Source: Spirogloea muscicola (lineage: Eukaryota > Streptophyta > Zygnematophyceae > Spirogloeales > Spirogloeaceae). Taken from it: a stretch of DNA of 60,382 nt. Both the position numbers and the translations under genes were made by a program. The notes beneath the pieces were generated by a model. It did no database searches. It was not told the origin of the DNA and saw only the letters and a program-made list of their open reading frames with translations. Shown here in pieces: positions 27,132-41,041 of the stretch (its first letter is position 1; every line of letters begins with the position of its first letter). The stretch spans positions 1,089,237-1,149,618 of the forward strand of contig WELB01000007.1 in NCBI GenBank assembly GCA_009602725.1. The letters are read 5' to 3'.

Positions 27132-28783
27132 CACTTTTATGCACCAGACAGGGAGAGAGCCTCTCTGTAAAAATTCCCGCCTTGAAGTATTATAAACATC
27201 TTGCCGTTACCGCCTTAGACAACCCCTTCCTCCTCCAAGGCAGCTCACGTATGTGTTTGAGAAATTCATTTATTTGTTGTACTGCTCATTTAGGTCAGGT
27301 GATGTCATCATGTTCATAGTATCAACCCTGTGCATTCCTCTCATCAGCGGCTTCGCAATGCTCTCAGTGTGGAGGCAGCAGGCGGCTGAAACAGTTGCTC
27401 TGCGATGGCTATGTTCATGCACCTGCTTGTAACAGGTCTTGGAGAGAATCAAAACATACAGCTTCCGTGAGCGGGTGCTGTGATGATGAAGTAGTGCAGC
27501 TGGCCTGATGACAAATCATTAGAGGTTGGTATTCTGTCAGGCACCTGGCAGGTCCGACCCCTGGGTGTCCCGAGTGGAGCGCTGGACCTCCAGCAGCTTT
27601 CCACTGGTGAAAGATCAGAGTGGAAGGCGTTGGTATGATGCGCCCAGTGGCTGGTCAAGGCAGTCATGGGGGGGGGCCAGGTAGGGGCCCAGCAGTCGCC
27701 TTGCTATTACAGCTTCCGAGGTGTGAAGTAGAAAATATTCAAAGAGGAGGCGGTGACTGTGAAGGCCAGCCTTTGGCCAGCCTAATAACAGAGAGCACTT
27801 CGAAAGGGGTCGATGATGGCTGTGGAAGTCCAGCCCACGTAAAGGTGAAGGTAGAGGTCGAGGGGGAGAAATCTACAGGAGCATGTATTAAGAAGAATGC
27901 TCGCCCATAGAGAAGAGGCGCTGGGAAAGGCCATCCCAAACAGAATGGACAAGATCCAAAGAGCCAAATGGTGCCGAAGAAGTAAAACTACACGGAGAGA
28001 CACGAGACGACGCAGATAGAGCTTAGTACCCACGAATGAGCAGCAGCAAGTCCGAGTAACTCGCGGCTGGGAAAGAGACATTCCCCCTAGATCCAGTTGC
28101 AGCAGCCATTTGGCAGAGACAGAGTGTCTGCCAAGAACAGCCGCTCAGTAGCTCCTAATCGACAGCCGCAAGATGAGTCGACTATCATCGCCCCTAGCTG
28201 GACGACCTCGCGTCCCCCTCGTTTCTCTTTCCCTCCTGCTTCTTCAACCATACCTACTTCAGGAAATCAGTGGACATCTCTCTTTGCCTTGTTGATAGGC
28301 GCCGCCTGCTCGCGGAAGCGCCACTCCCCTCACCATGTTTTCTTAGTTCTCTTAGCATAGGGCTTCGTTCCATGTAGCCCCATTTTGCACTGGTTTTGCC
28401 GATACAGTCTATCGGCTTAAATAGGCCACCCTTTTCATTTCGCGCACCGCGCGCCTTCTCTCCTCCTGGGCCCCCTGCTTGGCCGCCGCCCGTAGTGTCG
28501 ATCGAGGGCCGTCGATCCGACTCAAACCTGCCCGATCCGGCCGTCGATCTGCCGCGGCCGGAGGTGCAGCTGCCCACCGGGGTTTAGTGGGGGTGGACAT
28601 CATCTGCCAGGGGTCACGGAGGTCCTTAAACCCTCGAAGCCCTCTGCCACAGCGCGACCTCCCGGCGCCCTCCCACCACCGCCGCCCTCCCGCTGCGCGC
28701 CTGCTGCCGCCGTCGCGACCTTGCTCCGGCCCTCCGGCCTCCTCGGCGGCGCCTCCGGGCGCGCACCCGCAGGAGCCGCCGCC
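27132..28783. other. Intergenic region with a LINE fragment
   Basis: 27132-27650 shows no feature. 27730-28115 is a minus-oriented LINE end (see separate entry). 28400-28460 carries a reversed GCGC repeat (GGCCACCC then CGCGCACCGCGCGCC). The remaining GC-rich part should be the RPS23 promoter and 5' UTR. Confidence 0.5.
27898..28115 (-). mobile_element. LINE ORF end with 3' tail
   Basis: The tail runs GCTCGCCCATAGAGAAGAGG, then a stem-loop (GCGCTGGGAAAGGCCATCCC), then AACAGAATGGACAAG. The ORF-end codons on the minus strand finish SDLLLLIRGY-stop near 28030. It is a truncated copy. Confidence 0.65.
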
Positions 28784-29856
<1,073 letters not shown>

Positions 29857-30898
29857 GCGGCAGGCTCAGCCATTCTCGAACAGGCAGGATGCCCTGAAGG
29901 AAAGAAAGGTTGAGAGAGGGATGGTGGATTGGCTTACTGAGCAACCCCTGCATTAGATCAGGTTGGCGCAGTGCTCCTTCACAAGACATCAATTGAGCAA
30001 GCTTCAAAGTGCAGTCTGTTCATTATGTGCTAGGCACACAGGTTACTCGAACGTCCTCTACAGCCCTTGACCACCTTCGCACATGGTCTTCTTGACGATG
30101 TGTGTACAACAAGGAGGATGTTTTGCAGTGCAAGCATGTCACAGGGCGCTGGGAGGCAGTGCCCGTTGTTGAGTTGGTGGAGCTAGCACAGTACATCATA
30201 GTAGTATATACTTGTGCAAGCTCTGGCGAGAGGAGAAAATGCGCCTCAGCATCCGTGGAAGTTCACAGGTGGTCTTAGCTAAGTACGTCTTCTGTGCAGC
30301 ATTTCTCAAGTCGACGCCTTAGTAGATGCAGACAAGTTGGAAAAGGCTGTGTGAGCATGTCAAGGTCTCCTATCTCTTCGATCACGTGTATATTGATAGT
30401 AGTAACCAAGGACCTGTCAATGTCGGCCACTCGACTCAATTGTAATGTCAGTCCCTGGCAACCCGGGAAAAGTACTCCAAAGGCCGGCCGTTGGAGTATT
30501 TTGACACAGTACTGGCCATTTTCGTTGACATCATCAACAACAATGATTCGTCAAGTTGGAAATAGTTGTTGCCGAGAAGGAGGCAAAATGCAGACACCAT
30601 TTAATGGCGTCTTAAGGCTACAGCCCTTGTGAACCCTGAGTAATGGGAGGGGGCTGTCGTAAGAGAGGCAGGTCCATTCCGTGTCTGTACATATGGGCCG
30701 GATGGATCCAAGATGTCAACGGATAGGATTCCAGCAGGCTTGAAGCACCCCTTCCTGCCACAGGTTTGTGTATCTTGCCTTGGGATGTGCAGTGAGGTGA
30801 GGGATTACCCAGCGCTTGACACAAGAGAGGACATCTTGGCATCCATGTGATGGCGTGATCTGCGCAAACGGCTGTCGTTGAGGCCGCATGTATGCAAT
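29857..30898. other. Intergenic region after RPS23
   Basis: About 1 kb between the 3' ends of RPS23 and the kelch gene. No conserved frame or repeat was recognised. Confidence 0.5.
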
Positions 30899-33800
30899 CT
30901 ACCCTTTCAAGAGAGAGGCTCCTGACAAGAAGACAGGCTCTGCAGCTTCAGGGTTCATAACGCCTCCGGCTGTGTTGTCCACTTCGGGGAGTTCGGAGGC
31001 TGTCATGGGCGCCTTCTCTGGATCTTCTGCTTCCGCCTTTGGTTTGAAAGCTGCAGCAGGAGTGCTCCGCGCTGCGTCAGCCTGCAAGAACGGAAATCCA
31101 TGTGTCTTGAGTATCATGACCTTTGCCTGGTCAAGCACAAGCAAAGCCTTTCCTGAACCCTACTTCACTAAGCCCTACTTCCAAGTAGTCAAGGAAGCCC
31201 TGCATCAACAAATAGCTCAATAAGCTTCTACCTCTGATAAATCTTGTGACATTCACAAGCACAGCCTTGACCTGACTGTATTGTCAAACCATTAAGGGAG
31301 TCCGCATGCACAGGGAGCCTAGGAACTGTGAGGGGTGGTGCGTTCTGTGCACTTCATTGCTCCTGTTGAGGATGTCAGCCAGAGTGCGACTCTCATCGTA
31401 TGCCGAGGTGTCGGCACTCGGTATGTGTCCTGCAGCCCCGTAGCTGTTCACATTGGAAGGCGTTGTACCCTCGGCTTCCTTCTGCATCTTCTTCTCCATC
31501 CTTGCAGCCTTTCTATCCGCTTTCTTCTGCAGCTGCAGCATTGCTTTGGCATCCGCTGCTTCTTGCCGGGTCCTGCGCAGGCAAATGGAATCAGGCAGGT
31601 GGGATGTCCACGGAAGCGACAGCAGTCTGACAAGCCTGATGCTCCTTATGATGGGTACAAACAGAAGAGGCAAATATTGGTCATACTCATGTAGAGATGC
31701 ACCACAACAACACTTGCAAAGTCCAGGCAGCTACCGCAGTTGGCGTGCCATTGCAGCGTGCGCAAAGCCATCTCTGTTCGAGAAAAGGAGGCCGTGCAGA
31801 ATCCGACCATCAATGTTGGCCTCTACGCAGTAGCCCGCGTGAAATACATTTGTAATCTTGGCATCAAATGGCTTGGTAACACCCACTTTGACATCTGCTC
31901 GACTGTGGGCATCTGCAGATTACGAGAATGACACATCAATTCTGAACCAAGAAATGCCATCGTTGCAATGCAGCTCAAGCCAGCCTGGCCTGTCATGTAA
32001 TTTTCCAGGGTGGCGCAACTTGTCGACCACTCCAGCACAAGAAGCTCTCTATGTGCTTGCTCAAGCTTGGAGCTTTTACCCTCCTAGAACCAAAATAAAA
32101 GCAACAAAACTAAATTCCTAGTCGTGCTAGGCTACTGATGAAATATAAGCACGGTACATGGGTGGCCAATTTGTGCAGTGAAGTTGAGGCACACCAGCTG
32201 GAGCAGACATTGCAGCTCGCAGGCGCTTCACGCCTCGACGCTTCCCCTCAAAATCCATGCCCTCGTGATTTGCCATATTGCGTTTGAGGTCTCGTCTGAT
32301 GATGAACTTTCTCTCCCGCTTGAGTCGCTGAATCTCCGTCTTCTCCACGTGCAAACCTGATGGACACAGCAATTTGCTAAGACCATTGGTCTGTAGGAAC
32401 TGACTCCATCAATGTGAACGTTGACAGTGACCCCAGGAAAGTTGCTATCACACAACAAGCTGCTCATTGCATAGCTCTTACTGCCAGTTTGTTTTGATAC
32501 CACCTGTCCTTGAAAAGAGAGGAGGCCAGTTAGAGTCGTGGCTCAAGTACCGATCTACGAGGCCATGCGCTGCTTAGGCACAAGCAGACGGCCAGCATGA
32601 AGATGGAGCAGAAGTGCAGCAGCACACACCCGTTTCCAAGTAGTACATGTCGTCGAGAGCCTCTAAAGTGTCATTGCAGCCCCCGTACAGGAGCACCCGG
32701 CCTCGAGCCACATCGACACAATCGGCAGCAAGCGAGAAGCGCGGGCTTGGCTGGGGCCCGTCTGTGATGCACCTCTGCGACACCCCCGTCCCTGCTCCTC
32801 CAGCAATCACAAGGAACCTTGCTCTCAGACAGAAGCAACAGTACTCACGTGCAAAAGCACAATGGCACTTACTAAGGTGTTTGAGCGCAATCTCTCAAAA
32901 GATCCCCATGCCCGGCAGGCCCATCCAGCATCGGACGGTAACATCGTAGGCAAGGACTCACACCCTCACCTAGGTCTAAGACGTGTAAGTCGTTGAAGAG
33001 CCTCCGCTCGTCTGTGAAGCCCCCAAACACAAGGAGGTGCTTTCCAACAACAACAGCCGAATGCCCTGCTCGTGGCGCCGGGATGTCGCCACTAACCTCC
33101 ACCATGCTCCAACTTCCGGCCTCTGAGTCAGGAGGAATTTAAGCAGAAATGAAGGTACTGAGCAAAGTCCCGAATAGGAGGCAGCTTGCTATCTGCACAA
33201 TCAAAATGCAAGGCTCCTTCCATCCCTCTTGAAGATATGCTCAACCCTACGTTACCACAATGTGTTAGTCAAGTAAGGTGGAGATCGAGGGATGACCCCC
33301 TGACTGGTACTTTTGCTGTGGAGGCCTTCACCATGTAGAAAACAAGAGACAACAGCAAAGACCGCCGCCCTTGGCTAGATGAGCAGACAGCCGTCATTTG
33401 ATGGAATAGGCAGCAATGCAAGCTCACCCGTATCAAACAGCCAGACGTCGTTGAGGTACGAGTTCTGAAAGTCCTCGCCGCCCATCACGACAAGGTACTT
33501 GCCCCAGGAGTTGCAGGTGTGGCTGTCTCTTGGTGCTGGCAGCATTCCTTTCGGAGTGGCCTTAGTCCACGTAACAGTCTCTGCACACGAGCCAAAGTAG
33601 AGTTAGACAGGTACCTTGAGTAGCAAGGACTATCCCCGTGCTATGCTCCGTCAGCTGCTGCGCGTGCAACACACGCAGCATTGATACCAGTGTCAAGAAT
33701 GTGGATGTCGTTGAAGTATGTGTCGTCGGAGCCGGCTCCAGCCTTCCCGCAGCCTCCGAAGACGTAGATGCGCTGGCCAATCAACGCAGCACAGTGGCCC

Positions 33801-34610
33801 TCTCGGGGCGCCGGCGGCGTCCCTTGCGGCAGCGGCTGGGACCAGGTGTTGTTGGCTTCGGCACAGCAAAGGAGAATGCAGCATGCGCAGGTGTTGGAGA
33901 GGCTCGTTTTGTCACAGTGCGAGGCCCCCAATGCAGCATGCATTGCCGTGGCGGCGCAGGACCACGCATTCTGGTCCAAGGCGCGAGGTGACACGGGGAC
34001 GGCTGCTCCACCGAGCTCGTCTCGAGCGCTGCTGCGAGTGGCAAGACGTCGGCTGCGCGCATGCGGGAGGAGAGGCGCGCTGCTCACTGGTGTCGAGGAT
34101 GTAGAGGTCGGAGAGCGCGGTGTGGCCGTCGGTGCCGCCCATGATGAAGAGCCGGAGGCCGACGGTGGTGCACGTGTGGCTGTCCCGCGGGATCGGCGGG
34201 TCGCCCTTGAGGATCGGGCGGCTCCACGCCTGCTTCCCTGCGCGACCGCCGCCGGCGGCGGCGGCGGCGGCGGACCCGTCGTCAGCGAGCTGGCACAGCA
34301 AAGCCATGGCCGACGGCGGTTCCACCGGCGGCGGCAGTTTCGGGGGCAGCCTTGCCATGCCTATCCCGGAGACGGAGAGGCCGTCGCTACCGGTGTCGAA
34401 GATGTGGACGTCGTTGGTCTGCTTCTCGTCCTTGCCGTAGCCGCCGAAGGCGTAGGCCAGGCGGCCGTTGCGCAGCGCGTTGCACGTGTGGCCCCACCTG
34501 CGGCCCGGCCCGGTGGCGCCGCCCTTGCGCCCGGGCGTCTTCTTCCCGTCCGGCGTCAGCGCCGGCCGCAGCCGCAGCTCCACGGCCGTCCAGCGCATCA
34601 CCACGCCCAT
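30899..34610 (-). CDS. Kelch-repeat protein with C-terminal extension (plant At2g36360-like)
   Basis: A beta-propeller of six kelch blades is spread over successive exons: RWGHTCNALRNG...YAFGGYGKD, PIPRDSHTCTTVG...IMGGTDG, PAPREGHCAALIG...VFGGCGKA, PAPRDSHTCNSWG...VMGGEDF, PAPRAGHSAVVVG...VFGGFTD and PSPRFSLAADCV...YGGCNDT. Downstream exons carry a conserved non-kelch region (FDAKITNVFHAGYCVEANID then GRILHGLLFS, near 31780-31870). Then come a basic segment (FEGKRRGVKRLR), a Lys/Ala coiled coil (QLQKKADRKAARMEKKMQ) and an acidic Pro/Ala-rich end whose stop is at 30899. This order matches a plant kelch protein I recall as At2g36360, of unclear role. The start is the ATG at 34610. Most exon ends were inferred from blade continuity. 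Confidence 0.85.
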
Positions 34611-34995
34611 GGCGGCGGCGGCGGCGGCGGCGGCGGCGGGGTGGGGTGAGGCGGCCTGCAGGAAACCGTGCGCAAATGGGGAGGGGGGGGCGGGCGGCGG
34701 AGTGGGCGCGGAGGCTGGAGACGGCGCCAGACGGCATTGGCGTCGTTAGCCCCATCTAGGCGGAGCGGCGCTCGTTTGAGACCGGGAGGCCCCTTCCGCC
34801 GGTGGGGAAGAAGGAGGCCCCCCACGCCGGAGATACCGGCGGCTCGTCCAAGCCCGCCGCTTTGCCCACGGAACGGCGCCCCGACGACGCGGAGCCGTCC
34901 CCGTCCCGTCGGGCTGCTCCCGCTTCCCGAGCCTGCAGTCGCTGCGCCAGCAGCCATTGTCAGCCCCCACCGCTTGCGCCCGCGCCAGCGCCGCC
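34611..34995. promoter_or_regulatory. Shared divergent 5' region (kelch / BLOC1S2)
   Basis: The two start codons are 385 bp apart and face away from each other. The interval starts with a (GGC)n block and is GC-rich throughout, so it should hold both promoters. No specific element was identified. Confidence 0.45.
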
Positions 34996-35346
34996 ATGGN
35001 CTGCGCGTCGCCTCAGCGAGGCCTGCGGCAGCGGCGCCCGCCGCCGGCGCCGGCTCCAGCCGCCAGGGCCGACGGCGAGCTCCTGCGCCTGCAGGCAGGT
35101 GCGCGCGAGTACGAGCTGCTGGCCATGATGAACGCCCGTGCGGAGGCGGAGTACGCCCACCTCGGCGACCTCGCCACTGGCCTGTGCGTGTTCGTGGAGC
35201 GCCTCAAGGTCAGGAACGGCCTGCTGGACGCCCACCTGCGCCAGATCGACGACATCGACCGCCAGGTAACGCAGCTCGAGGCCATTGCCTCCACACTTGA
35301 CGCGCACACCACGGCCCTGGAGGCCAGGCTCAAGGCCACCGGCTAA
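34996..35346 (+). CDS. BLOC1S2: BLOC-1 complex subunit 2 (BLOS2)
   Basis: BLOC-1/BORC coiled-coil subunit involved in endosome and lysosome/vacuole-related traffic. The single-exon ORF gives about 116 residues. The C-terminal 80 residues match plant BLOS2 closely: EYELLAMMNARAEAEYAHLG, DLATGLCVFVERLK, LDAHLRQIDDIDRQVTQLEA and LDAHTTALEARLKA. The whole region is predicted coiled coil. The ATG at 34996 is followed at once by an N (35000). The N-terminal part is Arg/Pro-rich and shorter than in plants, so residues may be lost at that junction. Confidence 0.85.
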   Translation: MXCASPQRGLRQRRPPPAPAPAARADGELLRLQAGAREYELLAMMNARAEAEYAHLGDLATGLCVFVERLKVRNGLLDAHLRQIDDIDRQVTQLEAIASTLDAHTTALEARLKATG

Positions 35347-35773
35347 CAACAGTCCACTCAAACTTGACTACTCCTGGGCCACCTCGCATATGCGCTGGTA
35401 GTTCATGGCTCTAACGCGCTCCAGGTTGGGGCTTGCGCTCGGGTATGAAGTGAGTTTTGCAACTTGACTACCATCTGTATGAGAATATGAGTTCACTTTG
35501 TGATATAATATGGCTGTACTTTGATGTTACTGCCATGCTGGATGCCGCTGCCTCCAATGGGCCTTATGCTGCGCTATGCATGCGTCTCCGTCTTCTTGGC
35601 TGTTCCTCCTCAGCCATCTGTAAGGTATTCGTGCTACGGCCATCCTTGCTAAGATCAGGAGTTGAGAAGCTAGACAAGAACATCAATGACGCCGCTGAGC
35701 ATTTTGCATCACCAAAGTTTTCGTTGATTGGCTGTCATACACATAGCACGCAGCTGTACAAGGAGCGATGTGC
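35347..35773. other. Intergenic region between BLOC1S2 and H+-PPase
   Basis: The 3' flanks of two convergent genes. The plus-strand frame across 35457-35840 is antisense to the last pyrophosphatase exon and is not a gene. Confidence 0.6.
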
Positions 35774-38700
35774 TCACGACTCAAGGAAAAGGGGAGCCAT
35801 GACCAGTGTTATTGTGGAGAGCATCTTTATGAGCACGTGAAGCGAAGGGCCAGCCGTATCTTTAAATGGGTCGCCAACCCTGTCACACAGAAGTACAGAC
35901 AGCATGAAAGTGCCGCTATGCAGTAAGCAAAGTTGTCACAGCAAAATCCAAACGTCACATCAACGTCACATCAACATCACACCAAATGTCACACCAGAGG
36001 GCACATGCATATGTGCATAAGCAAGAGGTGCACAACTCACGTGTCTCCTGTGACCGCAGCTTTGTGAGCGTCGCTGCCCTTCCCACCAAGGTTGCCGGAT
36101 TCAATGAACTTTTTGGCATTGTCCCACGCACCTCCAGCCGTGTTCATAAAGAGTGCCATCAAGATGCCTGCCACAGTAGCAAACATGAGGAAGCTTGCGA
36201 CCGCCTTGGATCCCAGCAGGGGTTGCTCAGTCCATACTCCCAGGAACCGGAAGACCAGGCCTGCCGAAGAGCAAGCACCAATTGCAGCATCTCGTTAGAG
36301 GATTGATATAATTTTTGTGAACGCTCTACGAGTACAATTGATGGCATAGAGACAAGGTACAAGCTGAAGAATATCAATTGACTACTTAGTGCAGACTGGG
36401 TTGGAATACCGAGGATGATGGGCGCGCACACAGCCAATGCGCCTGGCTTGACCATTTCACGCAAAGCTGACTCCGCCACTATTGACACGCACTTTGCATA
36501 GTCTGGCATTTCTTGATATGTCTGCACCGGTCACTATGCAGTCAGATATCAGGAAGCAACACATACAGAGCTTAAGCCTTTGTCAAAGCACGAAGGCTTC
36601 TGACCAATTTCACCGTGCTCCTAAGGACTGCAGTTGTGCTGCAAAACAAGGTACCTGCACATGGCAAGATTTCATCAAAGTATCAAGACTCATATACATA
36701 CCATGATTCCAGGCCTTTCTATGAATTGACGACGGACTTCTTTGACAACCTCTTGCGCACTCCTGCCCACAGCTGTGCAAGCCCAAGCGCTGAAGACAAA
36801 TATAAGCGTAGCACCAAGCAGGCCAGCAATAAAGACCTCTGGCATGGCAATGTCGACCTGGAACAACCACACCACCCAGGACATGGGTCAGTGCTGCAGC
36901 ACTCATGGTTGCAGTAGATGCAGCAGCTGCTGCAGAACACAGTCAGCAGGCCTTACAGAATTCTGCAAGCACCAGCACCAGCATGAGCACCACACAAACA
37001 GGACTCTTCTACGGCAAGAAGGATCTGAGGTTGCCCCTTGTGAGGAAACATTACCTGCTTAAATGGTTGGCCAGAAAAAGCAGAAACCTCATCCATGTAG
37101 GCACTGAAGAGAAGAAAAGATGCCAAGGCGGCTGAACCGATTGCGAAACCCTTTGTTGTGGCTTTTGTGGTGTTACCAACTGCGTCTAAGAGGTCTGTAA
37201 TGTCGCGGACTCCCTCAGGCTGGCACGGATGGAATGACAGGCATGTTGAAAGGCGTCAATACCAACAATATGCAGCCCTGAGAGTCACAGTGCGCAATGT
37301 GAATTAGATTAAACTTTCCATTTTATGGGAGTGCCTCACAGTCACTTAAGGAGCCCGACATATTCAGATGTACAGACAAAGTAAGATTGCCTGAGCGGCC
37401 CCTGCTTTACCTGATTACTCATCTCCACTATGCCGCCAGCATTGTCAGCAATTGGGCCAAACACGTCCATGGTAAGGATGTATGCAGCTGTGCTCAGCAT
37501 CCCCATTGTAGCTACAGCTGTGCCAAAGAGACCACCTTGGGGATCGCCATTATCATCAACAAGACCAGAAGTGCGACCCAACCAGTAGGCTGATAGCACT
37601 GCAATGCTGATGACGATCGCAGGAAGGCCAGTAGACTCCATGCCGAGACCAACACCAGCAATGATGTTCGTCCCATGCCCTGTCAAGCTTGCCTCGGCCA
37701 CAAGTCTGACGGGGCGATACTTGTAGTCTGTGTAGTATTGAGCAATCCACACGAAAAGGTATGCGGTGATAATGCCAACAAGACCACACAGAGCGAAATG
37801 CAACCATGCCGACGGAGCCTGCTCACTGTACAGCAGCCACCTGCATGACTGGTGAGACCTGAAGGGCAATTAATTCCTGTACCATGCGGATGCTATGAGT
37901 GCTCAATGAAGGACTCCTCTTGCCCCTAAGTTTGGGTTAAGAAGGCAAGCTACAGACAAGTTAGACATGCCAAATGGGACAAGGAGCAATTTTTTGAAAA
38001 GTCAAGGACAATAGGTGACCACTGAGATGGTTGCTTCGAGTCTGCTTACTCCGGTGAAAGCAACCACTGCTAGTAGGAGGGTGATAGAATATCCCTTGAG
38101 AAGGACTGCCATAGGGTCTTCAACTGGGCTCTTCACACTTGCATCCCTGGTGCTCTTGATTGAGAGTATACCAGTAGCTGACACCACGAGGTCAAATGAG
38201 TGTACCACCAACGGGAAAAGAATGAAACCAGCCGGATCTGCGAGTTCCATAGAAGGCATATGCTCAACGTCAACATTCGTTAGTAAGAAACAGCAGCCAC
38301 CAATACGAACAAAGTCTTGAGAAAGGCTGAAACAAGCAGTTTCAGTAAGTACGTCAGAGTCTGCTCTGTGAGATAGCAGAACCACAACCGTTACATACAT
38401 TACATACATGCTCACGACTTGCTTTTGCACAACGGCAACCTGCTCTGAAGCTGTAATGATATAGACAACTCAGAGTACATATTGAGGCATCCTAGAAGAA
38501 TATTGAACAATTAGGTTGCAATGAACAGGACCTCACTTTCAAGCTTGCACTTGCGAGCCATAGTACCACCTAGTATCATTGCAGCTATTATCTCTGCAGC
38601 AATACTCTCAAAAAGGTCTGCTCCACGAGCTGAGCAATCTCCAACATTGTCTCCAACCTGGTTGCAATTGTTCACTAGATTAATGCTCAAAGCACATAAA

Positions 38701-41041
38701 TGATGACTAGCTGGCCGCAAAGGTTGTGTACTTTGGTAGCAATAAGGAAGTACTTGGTGATCAACAACCTTGCATGTATACGACATGGCACAATCGAGGT
38801 GCCCAATACCAAATCAGCAATCACTGCTGGGTTTCGAGGATCATCCTCTGGAATCCCTTGCTCAATCTTGCCGACAAGGTCTGCTCCCACATCAGCTGCC
38901 TTTGTATATATGCCACCGCCGACTTGAGCAAAGAGAGCTACAAATGATGCTCCGAAACCATAACCAACCAGCAGCAATGGTACTGCAAAACAGACGATGC
39001 ATTGAGAGCTCAACCAGATACTTACGGCGGATGTCAGCAGCTTCTTGACAAATGCTGCATTGAGCAGGTAGACTCTTGCCAGCAGAAACATTCGATGCTT
39101 GCATACAAGTACTTGAAGTTGGAAGACTTACGGTCAGTGACCTTAAGACTACTCTGCAGATCGATACTGAAGACAGAGTGGAACGTAGAATAGAGAATGG
39201 CCACTCCAAGCACTGTCATGCCCACTGTCATAGTTGCAGAAAAGCCTCCCGCCCTCACAGCAACCTATAACAGAAGCATGCACATCAATAAATTTTCTCT
39301 CTTTGTTACAGCATACTGCCATGTACAACTTCGGCCAGAATAGACATGCTTGCACCCCCGCACTTGTGGCATTCCTGAGCACTTGGATTGAGCTGCCAAT
39401 GCACCAATGCTGTTAATGCTCCCAGCCTGACCAACTTTTCCAAACCTGGAGCGCCTCCCGGGCAGACCGTCGAGCTGCAGCTGCAACTCGAACATTCGCC
39501 CGTACAGAGACCCACATTCCCATGTACCCTGCAGCTCCTGAGCAAATCGCCCCCAACAAAAAGGACAAGACAGTGATGCATGCAAGAATTGACCTGCGCA
39601 TAGAGGCAGACAAACAATCTGTTGTGCACGTTATCGACACATATGCACATATCTCCTGTTTGAAAGATTGCTGAAAGAGAAATTGGATGCTTATGCCGCC
39701 GATTGAGTTGCCTGTGGTACAAGCAAGCTGAAGCGAACTCCTCTCATTGCTCTAATGGGTTTCATTGACGTGCTACACCATGCAACACCTAGAAGATGCA
39801 ACTCTGTACAGGGTATATGGAGCTAAAGGACGTCTATACAAGAGACCCCCATCATGGGCAAATGGCCTTACTTCGAGAGACCTGCAGCTTCTTGATCAGG
39901 AGTGGCTTTTCGGAACATGTAGATCAGAAAAATAGTAACTGCCAGCAATGCAGCCATTTTGGAGATGGCGCCATACTGAGTGCGAAAGAAGCCCTCCGAG
40001 CCATCTCGTATTGCATCAGAAATCTGGTGAAGCAGAAAACACAACCATGCATTACATTGTCACGTGCGCCGCTGTAGGGTGGTCACAAGCTCGAGAGCCA
40101 ACAAATTGCAGCTTGTAATGCAGCTTGTAAGCAGCCTGAGCTCACCAAATGTGCAGCAGTCTCAGCATGTGATTTGTGCAAGGTCCTCAGAGCAAGCTAA
40201 GCATGCAGGCGATAGGGCACTTAGTTGGGAGGAGAAGCTTTGACCAGCCTTACAGGTAACACAAGCACGAGCTTCCAGCTAGAAGGTTACAGCAATGAGG
40301 GCTGATATACCTGTGTCATTTCTGGTGGACCCTCGTCCTTGGATAGCACCCAGGTCTGCAGGTACCATGCAAAGAGCATACTGAAGATGCAGATGACAAA
40401 AACGAAGAGGACAATTGGTGACGTCTGAGAGCCCGTGTAGAGCATTGCCACAAACGCCGCCAGAGCTAGCATGTACCACAGGCGCTGGTCAACCCTCGAC
40501 AGTATGCGGAGGACCTGCAGAGCCATTTGCAGCAGGGTCTCAGCTGGCGACGATTGCACGCACCACGTTCTGCAATGGCTTTATATAGCTGTTTACAAAA
40601 TCTGCTCTCTCTTGAACATCAGCCCCAGCTAAGAACATCAGCCCCAGCTACAATAGGACTGATTATGACATTTCGGCAAACCTCATCCTGTATAAAATTA
40701 GGCAGCCAACTATTATGTAGTTGCACCATGACAAGGACAGAGGCATTTGCAAGCTGAAGCTGACGGTGCGGCCATACCCAAGGCGTCGTCGACTTGCCCC
40801 TGGCTGGATACACCTTGGCCTTGCCGGAGGAGCTGTAGGGGTCCATGATGCCCCCCTCGACATCCTTGACGGCGCCGTCGTCGAGGCCGCTCATGGAGCT
40901 CTGCGAGGTGAGGTAGCGGCGGGCGACCTGGCTGCCCTCCCCGGCGCTTAGGTCCGCGGAGGACTTTGGGCGCTGAATGGTGGCAGGCGGGGGCGCGGCG
41001 GGCCGGCGCGCCGCACACGCTGAGCGTGTGCGCCGCGCCAN
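35774..41041 (-). CDS. Membrane-bound H+-pyrophosphatase, K+-independent type II (AVP2-like)
   Basis: Hydrolyses pyrophosphate to pump protons into an acidic compartment (Golgi-type membranes for plant AVP2). Many exons; the last is 35879-35774 and the one before ends at 36041. The Mg-PPi acidic motif [13 protein letters not shown] and [17 protein letters not shown] lie near 38660-38910. The second acidic region [12 protein letters not shown] is near 37410-37440. The C-terminal motif [14 protein letters not shown] is followed by [20 protein letters not shown] and the end [11 protein letters not shown]. At 37130-37178 the sequence reads [14 protein letters not shown]; the Lys codon (37163-37165) occupies the position that marks K+-independent enzymes. 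Several membrane helices are obvious. The N-terminal exon ([16 protein letters not shown]) opens beside an N at 41041, where the codon NTG would be the start if N is A. Confidence 0.93.
40614..40651. repeat. 19-bp tandem duplication in an H+-PPase intron
   Basis: GAACATCAGCCCCAGCTAA is followed directly by a second copy differing only in its last base. It lies between the first two exons of the pyrophosphatase gene. Confidence 0.75.
41005..41039. repeat. 17-bp-arm palindrome at a contig junction
   Basis: Arms 41005-41021 and 41023-41039 are reverse complements with one mismatch around a single G (centre GCACACGCTGAGCGTGTGC). The palindrome ends one base before the isolated N at 41041 and lies in the presumed N-terminal coding part of the H+-PPase. 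Confidence 0.85.

Noticed and set aside
33768-34649. 293-codon plus-strand frame opposite the kelch gene
   Set aside because: Antisense to clear kelch blades on the minus strand. Its composition is a mirror artefact.
35457-35840. 127-codon plus-strand frame after BLOC1S2
   Set aside because: Overlaps, antisense, the last exon of the H+-pyrophosphatase, which has strong homology.
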